The translations under genes and the position numbers were made by a program. The notes under the pieces were generated by a model. It saw only the letters and a list, made by a program, of their open reading frames with translations, ran no database searches and was not told the DNA's origin. This document shows positions 27,801 to 36,605 of a stretch of DNA of 64,000 bases, in pieces. Position 1 is the first letter of the stretch. Each line of letters starts with the position of its first letter. This DNA is from Bradyrhizobium embrapense. GTDB taxonomy: Bacteria; Pseudomonadota; Alphaproteobacteria; Rhizobiales; Xanthobacteraceae. The stretch lies in NCBI RefSeq assembly GCF_001189235.2, contig NZ_LFIP02000001.1, positions 1,477,450 through 1,541,449 of the forward strand, in the 5' to 3' direction.

Positions 27801-27994
27801 GTAATGCGTCCGGACATCTGGTCCGGCGGCAAGCCGGTGTACTGCCAGGCCACGCCGATCACGGGAATGCGGATCTCGGGAAAGATGTCGGTCGGCGTGC
27901 GCAGTGCTGCCAGCGGTCCGATGATCAAAAGCAGGATCGCGAGCACGACGAAAGTATATGGCCGGCTCAGCGCGATACGAACCAGTGCGATCAT
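24815..27994 (-). CDS. RND efflux transporter, inner-membrane pump (AcrB/HAE1 family)
   Basis: 1059-residue proton-driven drug/solvent exporter. TM1 follows at once (MIALVRIALSRPYTFVVLAI), TM4 carries the paired proton-relay aspartates in VGILVDDATVTIENI, and two large periplasmic loops show porter-domain motifs (AWQYTGLPPDQMSG, ILNYSASTVPIIQVALSG). Open frame extends 34 codons upstream but without membrane-protein character, so ATG 27994 is used. Substrate is unknown. First gene of a pump-adaptor pair; pump-first order is less common than adaptor-first. Confidence 0.93.
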   Translation of the reverse strand: MIALVRIALSRPYTFVVLAILLLIIGPLAALRTPTDIFPEIRIPVIGVAWQYTGLPPDQMSGRITTPFERTLTTTVNDIEHIVANSYNGIGIVKIFFQPNVDIRTANAQVTAIAQTLLKQLPPGATPPLILNYSASTVPIIQVALSGDGLTEQNLADIGINQLRTPLVTVPGAAIPYPYGGKQRQIQIDLNSTALQARGLSGQDVANALAAQNLITPVGTQKIGSFEYTINLNNSPLRIEELGDLPIKTVNGAMVYVRDVATVRDGNPPQTNIVHVDGNRSVLMMVLKAGAVSTLDIIAGIKQKVIDVKDQLPDALKIGFVGDQSVFVRGAITGVAFEGVIAALLTSVMILLFLGSWRSTVIIAVSIPLSVLGAIIMLSAIGETLNIMTLGGLALAVGILVDDATVTIENINYHLEQGKPVEQSILDGANQIVTPAFVSLLCICIVFVPMFFLTGVARFLFVPMAEAVMFAMIWSFILSRTLVPTMANYLLQAHVHHDGPPPKSRNPFVWFQRGFEARFERIRAGYRGLLDMALGHRKVFVGGFLAIVAASFLLVPFLGRNFFPAVDAGNILMHVRTQVGTRVEETANQMADVQKAIRKLIPGEIETMTDNIGMPISSINLTYNNTGVIGPQDADIQIKLKEGHRPTEQHVRTLREQLPRLFPGTSFSFLPADIVSQILNFGAPAPIDLQIRGANLEANYAYANKLLAKIKRIPGIADARIQQSPNNPTFNIDVDRTRAQYVGLTERDVTNALVVNLAGSSQVAPTYYLNPDNGVSYSIVMQTPQYQIDSLSALQTLPITASGNTQAPILGGIADIKRATSSAVVSQYDIQSLVQIYATTQGRDLGGVATDVRQLIADTAKEVPKGSSVVLLGQVQTMNSAFTGLLFGLLGAVVLIYFLIVVNFQSWSDPFVIITALPAALAGIVWMLFTTETTLSVPALTGAIMCMGVATANSVLVISFARERYEELGDPVAAALEAGFVRFRPVLMTALAMIIGMAPMALGLGEGGEQNAPLGRAVIGGLIFATFATLMFVPVVFSMVHKKQGVKAAASSEIPHAAH

Positions 27995-28380
27995 AAAACC
28001 AGCATTCCCGAAATGAAGCCCGCCCAGGCAGAGGAATCGGCACTGCAAAAGCCGTTCCGCAGCGGCCGATTTACCCGATGCCGGGCAAAACGCCAACCTG
28101 TGGAGCCGCGACGGCCTTCACTTCCTTGGCATAGTACGTGAAGTCGTGCGCTCCGATCGGGTACGCCGCGCACCGTGCCGCCGATCGCGCTCTGATCATC
28201 GTCAGAAAAGGGACGGCTCTGCTGCGAACAGGCGCTGGCCGAGCACGCCGTTGCGGCTGTCAGGAGGCTAACGCATCGCTGCCCTGCAAAAATGCAAAAC
28301 GTGGTGAGCCGGTCGGCTCACCACGCCTGGATCGGTTGCCCCGACGACGATGTCTGTATGGCCCGACCGGCGACGCCGGA
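27995..28380. other. Intergenic region, pump promoter and MCP terminator
   Basis: 386 bases between the chemotaxis receptor stop and the pump start, both on the minus strand. It holds the MCP terminator at 28301-28324. The remainder must carry the pump promoter; I see no convincing operator or open frame with a ribosome site in it. Confidence 0.5.
28301..28324 (-). terminator. Rho-independent terminator of the MCP gene
   Basis: Perfect 11-bp inverted repeat GTGGTGAGCCG-GT-CGGCTCACCAC. Read on the minus strand it is followed by GTTTTGCATTTTTGC, a T-rich tail, 57 bases after the MCP stop. Confidence 0.8.
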
Positions 28381-30072
28381 TCAGGCCGCGCGGACGGCCT
28401 CAAGGAACCTGCCGACTTCGAGCTTGAGGCGGTTGCTGTCACCCGAGAGCGACTGTGCCGCCGACAGCACCTGGGTCGAAGCCGAGCCGGTTTCGTTGGC
28501 GCCGTGTTGCACGTCGGTGATGTTGGCCGAGACCTGCTGGGTGCCCTGCGCCGCCTGCTGCACGTTGCGGGAAATCTCCTGCGTCGCCGCGCCCTGCTCT
28601 TCGACCGCGGCGGCGATGGTGGACGAGATCTCCGACAGCCGCTCGATGGTCGACGAGATCTCCTTGATGGCGCCGACCGACTCCTGAGTTGCGGTCTGGA
28701 TGCCGGCGATCTGCTGACCGATCTCGCCGGTCGCCTTCGCGGTCTGCTCAGCCAGCGCCTTGACCTCGGACGCCACGACCGCGAAGCCGCGGCCCGCCTC
28801 GCCGGCGCGCGCCGCCTCGATGGTGGCGTTCAGCGCCAGCAGGTTGGTCTGGCCGGCAATCGTGTTGATCAGTTCGACGACGTCGCCGATGCGCGCGGCA
28901 GCCTTCGACAATTCGCTGACGCGATCGTTGGTGGTTCGCGCCTGGCCGACGGCGTCGCCCGCCATCCGCGCCGACTCCTGCACTTGACGGCTGATCTCGG
29001 TCACCGACGACGACAGCTCTTCGGTCGCCGACGCGACCGACTGGACGTTGGTCGAGGCCTCCTCGGACGCCGCGGCAACCGAGGTGGTCAATTCCTGCGA
29101 ACGCCTTGCGGTCGACGACAGCGTAGCGGCCGAGGCTTCGAGCTGGGTCGAGGCCGACGACACGGTCTGCACGATCTCACCGATCATCTGCTCGAAATTG
29201 CGGGTGATGCTATCGACGCGGCGACCGCGCTCGATCTTGGCCTCGGCGTCGGCCGCTGCGGCCTCATCGGCCGCCCTCTTGGCGATCAGCGCCTCCTTGA
29301 ACACCTGCAGCGTGTCGGCCATGGCGCCGATCTCGGTCTTTTCACCCTGGTGCGGCACCTCGGCGGTCAGGTCGCCGCGGCCTAGCGCCTGCATCGGGCT
29401 CACGATCGAGGCGATGCCCGACGAGATGTCGCGGACGGTGTAGAAGCTGACGCCGACACTGATCAGGATGGCTACGCCGAGCAAGATGGCGACCATCATC
29501 AGTGCCGAGCTGTAATTGCTGGCGGCATCCTGCGCGGCCTTTTCGGCTCCGATGTTGTTGAGCTCGATGTCCTTGTTCAGGATCTCATCGGCCTCGAGAC
29601 CGATCTTGTTCACAACCTTGGTGTTGAGCTCGTGCGCCTCATGCGGAAGTTTGCCGACTTCCTTGCGCGACAGGCTCATCACTTCCTCGGTGCCCTTGCG
29701 GTACTTGTCCCAGGTGTCGGACCACTGCCGGTAGAGCGCCCGCTCTTCGGGTGAGGTGATCATCGGCTCGTACCTGGCGCGCGCCTTTGTGTTCATCTCG
29801 ACGACGCCGGCGAGCGTCTTTTCGGCGGCCAGCTTCTCTTCCAGCGTTTCCGAGAGCATGTGTTCGCGGATCACGTTGCGGTAGGTGATGACGCCGGCGC
29901 GCAGCTCGCCGAGCACGCGCACGCTCGGCAACCAGTTGGTCGTGATGTCGACGGTGCTGGCGTTGATCGCCCGCATATTCCAGACTGCAAGCAGGCCCAT
30001 GCCCGTCAGCGCGACAAGCAGGAACGCAACCGCGGCAATGATCTTGGCGCGGACCGAGAATTTGGCGAACAT
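28381..30072 (-). CDS. Methyl-accepting chemotaxis protein
   Basis: 563-residue receptor. TM1 at about 9-31, a four-helix-bundle-type periplasmic sensor of about 160 residues ([36 protein letters not shown]), TM2 near 190-210, HAMP, then the signalling hairpin with [20 protein letters not shown] and [20 protein letters not shown]. It feeds a CheA/CheW array; no che genes are nearby. There is no C-terminal pentapeptide tether for CheR. Ligand unknown. It has its own terminator. Confidence 0.95.
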   Translation of the reverse strand: MFAKFSVRAKIIAAVAFLLVALTGMGLLAVWNMRAINASTVDITTNWLPSVRVLGELRAGVITYRNVIREHMLSETLEEKLAAEKTLAGVVEMNTKARARYEPMITSPEERALYRQWSDTWDKYRKGTEEVMSLSRKEVGKLPHEAHELNTKVVNKIGLEADEILNKDIELNNIGAEKAAQDAASNYSSALMMVAILLGVAILISVGVSFYTVRDISSGIASIVSPMQALGRGDLTAEVPHQGEKTEIGAMADTLQVFKEALIAKRAADEAAAADAEAKIERGRRVDSITRNFEQMIGEIVQTVSSASTQLEASAATLSSTARRSQELTTSVAAASEEASTNVQSVASATEELSSSVTEISRQVQESARMAGDAVGQARTTNDRVSELSKAAARIGDVVELINTIAGQTNLLALNATIEAARAGEAGRGFAVVASEVKALAEQTAKATGEIGQQIAGIQTATQESVGAIKEISSTIERLSEISSTIAAAVEEQGAATQEISRNVQQAAQGTQQVSANITDVQHGANETGSASTQVLSAAQSLSGDSNRLKLEVGRFLEAVRAA

Positions 30073-30250
30073 CGTGGGGTCTCTTGGGTGCCGGGCTCGC
30101 GAGGCCCGTTCGTGCGGAAGGAAGGCTGGTGGCGCGGCGGTGCGCCGCAGATATCAAAGCCAGCCCCCCTCCTTAAGTAGGGTTAATTTGGTTCACCGTT
30201 GAACTACGGAGATATCAGTCATCAGCCCGACATGAGGCGCGACAGGCGCA

Positions 30251-31537
30251 TCAAGGCATCAATGCGAGCGCGTCCGAGAAGAACTCCGGCCCGCCGAAAT
30301 TGCCTGATTTCAGGGCAAGCACCATCTGGCCTTCTCCAGCGCCGACCGCCCGCAGAACCGGCACGCCCGCAGCGATTTCCGCCCCGACCAGGAATCCCGG
30401 GATACCCAGGCGATCGACCACGGCGCCTGAAGTTTCACCACCGGCGACCACCAGCCTGCGCACGCCCGACTGCACCAGCCCCTCCGCGAGGTCTGCCATC
30501 GCCTGCTCGATCGCATGTCCGGCTGCATCACGGCCATGACGGGATTGCAGAGCAGCCACCTCGTCCGGCGTCGAACTGCTGGCGATCAGGATTGGACCCG
30601 CCCCGAGGCGCTCCTTCGCCCAGGCGAGCGCGCGCTGCGCCTCGTCCCTGCCGGCGATGATCTGCTCGGGATCGAGGTGCAGCACCGGCATCACCTTCTC
30701 GGCGCTGGCGATCTGGCGCAGCGTCGCCTGCGAGCAACTGCCGGCGAGGCAGGCGGCCGGCCCGCCGATCGCGGCGCTGGTCACAGCATTCACGGCAGCC
30801 GATTTGGCTTTGCCAGCGGCCAGCGTCCGCGCCAATCCAAGCCCGATGCCGGAGGCGCCGACCGACAGACCGTGATCGAGCGCTACCTGCCCGATGGTCT
30901 CAAGATCGCGGTCGAATACCGCATCGACAACAGCAGCGCCGACGCCAGCGCGCACGAGCTCGGCGAGCTTCGCCCGAACCGCATCCGCACCACGGCTCAG
31001 CGTCGCCAGATCGACCAGGCCGACCTTGTTCTTACTCTGGCGCGCCAGCACGCGGACCAGATTGGAATCATGCATCGGGTTGAGCGGATGGTCCTTCAGC
31101 GGGCTCTCGTTCAGCGGCACCGAGCCGACGAACAGATTGCCCTGATAGACGGTGCGGCCGGTTTCCGGGAACGCCGGCGTCACCAGCACGATGGCGTCTT
31201 TCGAATCGGCGCGCAGCGCGTCCATCACCGGACCGATATTGCCGGCATCGGTGGAATCGAAGGTCGAGCAGATCTTGAACAGGATATGCCCGGCGCCCCG
31301 GTCGCGCAGCCAGGCTTCCGCCGCGCGCGAACGCGCCACCGCGAGGCCGGCCTCGATCGAACGGCTCTTCAGCGACACCACGACGGCGTCGACCTCCGGC
31401 AGCGCGAGATCGTCCGCAGGCACGCCGATGGTCTGCACCGTGCGCAGGCCGGCGCGGGTCAGCGTGTTGGCGAGGTCGGAGGCGCCCGTATAGTCGTCGG
31501 CGATGCAGCCGAGCGACAGCTTTCCGGCTTGCGTCAC
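30251..31537 (-). CDS. otnK: 3-oxo-tetronate kinase (DUF1537 four-carbon acid sugar kinase)
   Basis: 428-residue two-domain kinase phosphorylating 3-oxo-tetronate at O4. The N-terminal substrate motif GCIADDYTGASDLAN (about 10-24) and the C-terminal nucleotide-binding motif AGGETSG (365-371) are diagnostic of DUF1537. It starts with GTG inside a four-base GTGA overlap with the isomerase stop, so the two are translationally coupled. Last gene of the dehydrogenase-isomerase-kinase operon. Confidence 0.92.
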   Translation of the reverse strand: MTQAGKLSLGCIADDYTGASDLANTLTRAGLRTVQTIGVPADDLALPEVDAVVVSLKSRSIEAGLAVARSRAAEAWLRDRGAGHILFKICSTFDSTDAGNIGPVMDALRADSKDAIVLVTPAFPETGRTVYQGNLFVGSVPLNESPLKDHPLNPMHDSNLVRVLARQSKNKVGLVDLATLSRGADAVRAKLAELVRAGVGAAVVDAVFDRDLETIGQVALDHGLSVGASGIGLGLARTLAAGKAKSAAVNAVTSAAIGGPAACLAGSCSQATLRQIASAEKVMPVLHLDPEQIIAGRDEAQRALAWAKERLGAGPILIASSSTPDEVAALQSRHGRDAAGHAIEQAMADLAEGLVQSGVRRLVVAGGETSGAVVDRLGIPGFLVGAEIAAGVPVLRAVGAGEGQMVLALKSGNFGGPEFFSDALALMP

Positions 31538-32316
31538 GGCTTCACTCCGGCATAGGGCTTGAACCAGGCGAGACCATCGGTGGTCTTGCCGCGCGGATTG
31601 TATTCGCAGCCGACGAAGCCGCGATAGCCGAGCCGGTCTAGCTCACCGAACAGGAACGGATAGTTGAGCTCCTCGCCGTCCGGCTCGTTGCGCGAGGGGA
31701 TCGAGGCGATCTGGATGTGGCCGATGATCGGCATCATCTCACGCAGCCGCATCGTGACGTCGCCATGGATGATCTGGCAGTGATAGATGTCGAACTGCAG
31801 CTTGAGATTTGGAATCTTCAGCTCGTTGATCAGGTCGTACGCGAAGTTGAAATCATTGAGGAAGTAGCCGGGCACATTGCGCGGATTGATCGGCTCGATC
31901 ACGACGTCGAGGTCGTGCGGCGCGAAGAACTCCGCGGCGGTCGCGACGGATTTGTAGAAGGCCTCCACTGCGCGTCGATCACTGCGGTCGGCAATACCTG
32001 CCATCAGATGCAGGCGCTTGACGCCGGTCGCCTGCGCATAAGGCAGCGCGGTCTTCAGGCTCGCTTGCAGATCGGCGAAGCGATCCGGCAGCGCCGCAAA
32101 TCCCTTCTCGCCGGCGTTCCAGTCGCCCGGCGGCAGGTTGAACAGCGCCTGCGTCAGCCCGGCGGCCTTCAGCCGTTTGCCGACCTCCTCGGCCGGATGG
32201 TCGTACGGAAACAGGAACTCGACCGCGGTGAAGCCCGCTTTCGCCGCCGCGTCGAAGCGGTCGAGGAACGGGACCTCGTTGAACATCATGGTGAGGTTGG
32301 CGGCAAAGCGGGGCAT
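31534..32316 (-). CDS. otnI: 2-oxo-tetronate isomerase (hydroxypyruvate-isomerase family)
   Basis: 260-residue TIM-barrel isomerase converting 2-oxo- to 3-oxo-tetronate. Family pattern: MPRFAANLTMMFNEVPFLDR at the N-terminus, EFLFPYDHPAEEV, VVIEPINPRNVPGYFLND (metal Glu), LQFDIYHCQIIHGD and CEYNPRG at the end. It lies 12 bp after the dehydrogenase and overlaps the kinase by four bases. Without the context it would be called hydroxypyruvate isomerase; the DUF1537 kinase next door favours OtnI. Confidence 0.9.
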   Translation of the reverse strand: MPRFAANLTMMFNEVPFLDRFDAAAKAGFTAVEFLFPYDHPAEEVGKRLKAAGLTQALFNLPPGDWNAGEKGFAALPDRFADLQASLKTALPYAQATGVKRLHLMAGIADRSDRRAVEAFYKSVATAAEFFAPHDLDVVIEPINPRNVPGYFLNDFNFAYDLINELKIPNLKLQFDIYHCQIIHGDVTMRLREMMPIIGHIQIASIPSRNEPDGEELNYPFLFGELDRLGYRGFVGCEYNPRGKTTDGLAWFKPYAGVKP

Positions 32317-32328
32317 TTTTCGATCCTC

Positions 32329-33240
32329 CTATTTCGCGCCGGGAAGCTTGGTGCCGGTGACCTGCGCATACATCCGCGCCACCGACGCATCGTCGTCGCG
32401 GCCCATGCCGGCCGCCGACGTCATCAGGAACATCTGCAACGCCGCGGCCGACACCGGCACCGGGAAGCGTGCATTGCGCGCCATGTCCTGGATGATGCCG
32501 AGGTCTTTCACGAAAATCTCCACCGCGCTGCGCGGCGCATAGTCGCCGTCGAGCACATGCGGCATCCGGTTCTCGAACATCCAGGAATTGCCGGCGGAGG
32601 CCGTGATCACCTCATAGACCTTTCGGATGTCGAGGCCTTGCTTGGCGGCAAAGGCGATCGCCTCCGAAGCAGCCGCGATGTGCACGCCGGCCAGCAATTG
32701 ATTGATCATCTTGAATGCGGCGCCCTGCCCTGCCGCATCGCCGAGCTCGTAGAGCTTTGCGGCCATCGCATCCAGCGCCGGCCTCGCCTTCGCAAACGCC
32801 GCCGCACTGCCGGAGGCCAGAATCGTCAATTCGCCCTGCGCCGCGCGCTGCGCGCCGCCGGAGATCGGCGCATCGAGATAGTGCCGCGCAGTCGCCTCGA
32901 GCTGCTTGGCCAGCCGCCGCGCGATATCGGGATCCATGGTCGCCGAGGAGATAAAGACCGCGTCCTTGGCCAGGGTCTCGGCCGCGCCGTCCTTGCCGAA
33001 CAGGATCGCCTCGGTCTGCGCCGCATTGACGACGACGCTGACGACGATGTCGGCATCCTTGGCCGCCTCGGCCGGCGTTTTCGCGCCCCTGCCGCCGTCG
33101 GCCACGAAGCGGGCGACGGCATCGGCCGAGACATCGCAGCCGATCACGATGAAACCGGCGCGCTTGAGCGAGGTCGCCATGCCGTATCCCATCGAGCCCA
33201 GCCCGATGACGGCGACGTGCGGTGTTGCGGAACTGGACAT
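32329..33240 (-). CDS. ltnD: L-threonate dehydrogenase-type 3-hydroxyacid dehydrogenase
   Basis: 303-residue beta-hydroxyacid dehydrogenase. Rossmann motif VAVIGLGSMGYGMATSLKRA, substrate loop DAPISGGAQRAAQGELTI, catalytic Lys in GAAFKMINQLLAG. It oxidises the C2 hydroxyl of L-threonate (or a stereoisomer) to 2-oxo-tetronate with NAD+. The ATG at 33240 has GAGGGA upstream; a longer frame (24 more codons) runs into the divergent promoter region. First gene of the otn operon. Stereochemical preference cannot be read from sequence. Confidence 0.9.
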   Translation of the reverse strand: MSSSATPHVAVIGLGSMGYGMATSLKRAGFIVIGCDVSADAVARFVADGGRGAKTPAEAAKDADIVVSVVVNAAQTEAILFGKDGAAETLAKDAVFISSATMDPDIARRLAKQLEATARHYLDAPISGGAQRAAQGELTILASGSAAAFAKARPALDAMAAKLYELGDAAGQGAAFKMINQLLAGVHIAAASEAIAFAAKQGLDIRKVYEVITASAGNSWMFENRMPHVLDGDYAPRSAVEIFVKDLGIIQDMARNARFPVPVSAAALQMFLMTSAAGMGRDDDASVARMYAQVTGTKLPGAK

Positions 33241-33285
33241 GCGGCGATCCCTCGAACGTTCTTGGCTGCTTTGACGCTTGCCTAT

Positions 33286-33300
33286 CACGGCTTGGCCGTG
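33286..33300. promoter_or_regulatory. Short palindrome in the ltnD/otnC divergent promoter region
   Basis: CACGGC-TTG-GCCGTG, perfect 6-bp arms, in the 113 bases between the divergent otn transcripts. It is a candidate operator by position only; the window has no GntR/DeoR-type regulator beside it. Confidence 0.3.
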
Positions 33301-33353
33301 CTGCCAAAGCATGAGACAACGCGGAAAATGGATGGCTCAAGGAGCGGCATCGG

Positions 33354-34010
33354 ATGAGCGAGACAAAGCTTCGTGAAGACATCTGCCGGTTCGGCCGCTC
33401 GCTGTTCGAGCGCGGGCTGACGCCGGGCTCCTCGGGCAATATCAGCGTCCGGCTCGACAACGGCGGTTGGCTGGTGACGCCGACCAACGCTTCGCTCGGC
33501 TTCCTGGATCCCGCGAAAATGTCGCGGCTCGACGGCAATGGCCGCCTCGTCTCCGGCGATGCCCCGACCAAGGAGGTGCCGCTGCATACCGCGCTCTACC
33601 AGACGCGCGCCAGCGCCGGTGCGGTGGTGCATCTGCACTCGACCCATTCGGTCGCGCTCTCGATGCTGCCCGAGATCGACCCGCGCGCCGCGCTGCCGGC
33701 CATGACCGCCTATTACGTCATGAAATGCGGCGAGACCGCGCTGGTGCCCTATTATCGCCCCGGCGATCCCGCCGTCGCCGACGCGATCAGGGGGCTGGCC
33801 GGGAAATATTCATCGGTGCTGCTCGCCAATCACGGCCCGGTCGTCTCCGGCGACACGCTGGAAGCGGCGGTATTCGCGACCGAGGAGCTGGAGGAAACCG
33901 CCAAGCTCTATCTGCTGCTGCGCGGGCTGAACCCGCGGTATCTTTCGCCCGAACAGGTGGCGGATCTGACGAAAGTGTTTGGGCTGACGCTGCCGGAGCA
34001 TGGGCACTAG
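33354..34010 (+). CDS. otnC: 3-oxo-tetronate 4-phosphate decarboxylase (class II aldolase family)
   Basis: 218-residue class II aldolase/adducin-fold metal enzyme. TPGSSGNISVRL, the zinc ligands in VVHLHSTHSVALS, and LLANHGPVVSGDTLEAAV are visible. It decarboxylates 3-oxo-tetronate-4-phosphate to dihydroxyacetone phosphate, feeding glycolysis. AAGGAG precedes the ATG. It is divergent from the rest of the otn genes, so one promoter region serves the whole route. Confidence 0.9.
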   Translation: MSETKLREDICRFGRSLFERGLTPGSSGNISVRLDNGGWLVTPTNASLGFLDPAKMSRLDGNGRLVSGDAPTKEVPLHTALYQTRASAGAVVHLHSTHSVALSMLPEIDPRAALPAMTAYYVMKCGETALVPYYRPGDPAVADAIRGLAGKYSSVLLANHGPVVSGDTLEAAVFATEELEETAKLYLLLRGLNPRYLSPEQVADLTKVFGLTLPEHGH

Positions 34011-34049
34011 CGCTTCCTCGGGTCGCGCTGACGCGCACATCGACGTCGT

Positions 34050-34142
34050 CCTGAGGTGCGCGCCCTCGCGCGCCTCGAAGGATGAGCCGCGAGCGCTGCT
34101 GTAACCCCATCCTTCGAGGCTCGCTCCGCTTGCACCTCAAGC
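34050..34142. repeat. Dispersed CCTCGAAGGATG inverted repeat
   Basis: Inner arms CCTCGAAGGATG (34073-34084) and CATCCTTCGAGG (34108-34119) pair perfectly, outer arms CCTGAGGTGC and GCACCTCAAG nearly so. It lies in the gap between the converging otnC and livF genes. Confidence 0.8.
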
Positions 34143-34202
34143 GGCAAAGGCTTTGCCTTTGCGCGGGGGTGACGCCCGTGTTTACGGCGGCATCGTCAAC
34201 GA

Positions 34203-34907
34203 TCAGAGCCCGAGATACGCCTTGCGGACGTCGGGATTGCCGGTGATCTCGGCGGCGGTGCCCTGCATCAGCACGCGGCCGGTTTGCAGGATGTAGGCGC
34301 GGTCCGCAATCTCCAGGCACTCGGCCATGCGCTGCTCGACGATCAGGACCGTCATGCCGGCGTCGCGGATGCGCTTCACGGCCTGGAAGATCTCATCGAC
34401 CAGCTTCGGCATGATGCCCTGCGACGGCTCGTCGAGCATCAGAAGCCGAGGCCGCGTCATCAGCGCGCGGCCGATCGCGAGCATCTGCTGCTCGCCGCCG
34501 GACAAGGTCTCGGCGCGCTGCTCGAGCCGCTCGCCGAGCCGCGGGAACAGATTGAACACCAGATCGAGCGGCGCATCGCGGTCGGATTGGCTGCGATAGA
34601 GATAGCTGCCGAGCCGCAGATTGTCGCTTACCGACAGCCGCGGAAACAGCCGGCGGTTCTCCGGCACGAAGGCAATGCCGCCGGCGGTGATGACGTGCTG
34701 CGGCTGGCCGTCGATGCGCTTGCCGTCGAAGGTGACGGTGCCGGCGCGCGGACGCTCGGCGCCGGCGATCGATTTCAGCAGCGTCGACTTGCCCGCGCCG
34801 TTGGCGCCGGCGACGCAGACGATCTCACCCTTGGTGACGTCGATCGACACCGAGGAGATCGCAACCAGGCCCTGATAGGCGGTGGTGACTTCACGCACCG
34901 ACAGCAT
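34203..34907 (-). CDS. livF: Branched-chain amino-acid-type ABC transporter ATPase LivF
   Basis: 234-residue ATPase with Walker A GANGAGKSTLL, signature LSGGEQQML and Walker B RLLMLDEPSQGI, then the H-loop segment VLIVEQR. This is the smaller of the two Liv ATPases. Its start overlaps livG by 17 bases. Last gene of the livKHMGF operon. Confidence 0.93.
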   Translation of the reverse strand: MLSVREVTTAYQGLVAISSVSIDVTKGEIVCVAGANGAGKSTLLKSIAGAERPRAGTVTFDGKRIDGQPQHVITAGGIAFVPENRRLFPRLSVSDNLRLGSYLYRSQSDRDAPLDLVFNLFPRLGERLEQRAETLSGGEQQMLAIGRALMTRPRLLMLDEPSQGIMPKLVDEIFQAVKRIRDAGMTVLIVEQRMAECLEIADRAYILQTGRVLMQGTAAEITGNPDVRKAYLGL

Positions 34908-35622
34908 GACGATCCCCGAGATAGGCGGAAATGACTTCCGGATTGCGGACGACCTCGGTCGGCTTGCCTTCGACCAGCACCTTGCCGAGGTTGAGGACGA
35001 TGGCGCGATCGACCAGCGGCATCACGATTTCCATCACGTGCTCGACCATCAGCACGGTGACGCCGGTGGCGCGCACCTTGCGCACCAGCTCGACGCCAGT
35101 CTGCGCCTCGACCGGCGTCAGCCCGGTCAGCACCTCGTCGAGCAGCAGCAGCTTCGGTTCGGTCGCCAGCGCACGGGCAACCTCGAGCCGGCGCTTCTCC
35201 GACGGGACGAGATCGGCGGCTAGCTTGTCGGCGCGCGCCGCAAGTCCGCAGAACTCCAGCACCTCATAGGCCTTCTGCCGCGCGATCCGCATCTTGGTGT
35301 TGCGGATCAGCGCCCCGACGATGACGTTGTCGATCACGGTCATGGTCTCGAAGCTCTTGACCACCTGGAAGGTGCGCCCGACGCCGCGCTGGCAGCGCTC
35401 GGCCGCCGGCAGCTTTGTCACGTCCTCGCCGTCGAAGAGGATCGAGCCCTGGGTGGGCGGCAGCACGCCCGCGATCAGGTTGAACAACGTCGACTTGCCG
35501 GCACCGTTCGGGCCGATCAGGCCGACGATCTCGCCGCGCCCGACCGAGATCGAGACGTCGCTGTTGGCGACGAGGCCGCCGAAGCGCTGCCAGACGCCGC
35601 GAGTCTCCAGCAGTGCCGTCAT
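34891..35622 (-). CDS. livG: Branched-chain amino-acid-type ABC transporter ATPase LivG
   Basis: 243-residue ATPase: Walker A GPNGAGKSTLF, RGVGRTFQVVKSFETMTV (the LivG-specific Q-loop region), a signature motif altered to VPSEKRRLEVARAL in place of LSGGQ, and Walker B LLLLDEVLTGL. The degenerate signature is worth noting. The ATG overlaps the livM stop as ATGA; a long open extension upstream is only the livM shadow. Confidence 0.92.
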   Translation of the reverse strand: MTALLETRGVWQRFGGLVANSDVSISVGRGEIVGLIGPNGAGKSTLFNLIAGVLPPTQGSILFDGEDVTKLPAAERCQRGVGRTFQVVKSFETMTVIDNVIVGALIRNTKMRIARQKAYEVLEFCGLAARADKLAADLVPSEKRRLEVARALATEPKLLLLDEVLTGLTPVEAQTGVELVRKVRATGVTVLMVEHVMEIVMPLVDRAIVLNLGKVLVEGKPTEVVRNPEVISAYLGDRHAVGA

Positions 35623-36605
35623 CGTGCGGCCTCCTTGCGCCCGGAGAGCATGCCGAACACGCTGACCAGCCCCTTCGGCAGAGCCAGCGAGATCGCAACG
35701 ATCAGCGCGCCATAGACGATCAGGTCGACGCCGCGGCCGGAGCCGCCGACGAAGGATCGCGTCAGTTCGGTGAGCGGGATCAGGATCACCGCGCCGAGCA
35801 CCGGCCCCCACAGCGTGCCGATACCGCCGAGCACCGCGGGCAGCGCCATCAACAGCGAAAACTGGAAGCCCATCACGCTCTCGGGATCGATATAGGAGAC
35901 AAACTGGGCGTAGAAGCTGCCGCCGACGGCAACGAGGAACGCGGAGACCGCCGCCGCGCCCATCTTGGAATAGAACACGACCACGCCGAGGCTCTCGGCA
36001 GCGTCGGGATTGTCCTTCACCGCGCGCCACCAGTAGCCCCATTTGGAATCTTCCAGCCACCAGGTGACGAGCCAGGCGATGCAGGCCAGCGCCAGCGCAA
36101 AATAGAAGTAAGGCAGCTTCGAGCGAGCGAACTGGAATTTCAGCCAGCTGTCGCCGCGCACCGGGATATCTATGCCGAGCGCCGCGCCCGCCCAATCCCA
36201 ATTCTGGATCAGGAGCAGCGCGATCTCGGCGATCACGATGGTCGCGATCACGAAGTAATGCCCGCGCAGGCGGAAGCAGGGATAGCCGAGCGCCATCGCG
36301 ATCACGGCGGAGATCGCCCCGCCCGCCAGCATGCCGAACCACGGCAGCACGCCGAACTTGGTGAACAAGAGCGCGGTGGTGTAGGCCCCGAGCCCGAAAT
36401 ACAGTGCATGGCCGAGCGAGATCTGTCCGCAATAACCGGACAGGATGTTCCAGCTCTGCGACAGCGCGGCATACATCAGGGTCAGGACCATGATGTTCTG
36501 GACGTAGACGTCCTTGACGAACAGCGGCACCAGGGCTGCGACCGCCGCAAGGCAGGCCGCCACGATCAGGTCACGCCTGCGGCGTTGGGCGAAGTGGGTG
36601 TCCAT
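35619..36605 (-). CDS. livM: Branched-chain amino-acid-type ABC permease LivM
   Basis: 328-residue permease with about nine to ten membrane segments. QNIMVLTLMYAALSQSWNIL, GYCGQISLGHALYFGLGAYT and YRAVKDNPDAAE-like loop (here WWRAVKDNPDAAESLG) are LivM hallmarks. Start and the livH stop share one base (TGATG), so the two are coupled. Confidence 0.93.
   Translation of the reverse strand: MDTHFAQRRRRDLIVAACLAAVAALVPLFVKDVYVQNIMVLTLMYAALSQSWNILSGYCGQISLGHALYFGLGAYTTALLFTKFGVLPWFGMLAGGAISAVIAMALGYPCFRLRGHYFVIATIVIAEIALLLIQNWDWAGAALGIDIPVRGDSWLKFQFARSKLPYFYFALALACIAWLVTWWLEDSKWGYWWRAVKDNPDAAESLGVVVFYSKMGAAAVSAFLVAVGGSFYAQFVSYIDPESVMGFQFSLLMALPAVLGGIGTLWGPVLGAVILIPLTELTRSFVGGSGRGVDLIVYGALIVAISLALPKGLVSVFGMLSGRKEAAR

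Noticed and set aside
26045..28141. Long open frame (698 codons) opposite the RND pump
   Set aside because: Antisense to a full AcrB-type gene, very rich in His, Asp and Arg, no domain pattern, no ribosome site.
31717..33357. 546-codon frame opposite otnI and ltnD
   Set aside because: Spans two well-supported genes and their junction; His/Arg-rich antisense artefact.
35623..36432. Upstream in-frame extension of livG (giving 513 codons)
   Set aside because: It is the out-of-frame image of livM; the real start is the ATGA overlap at 35622.
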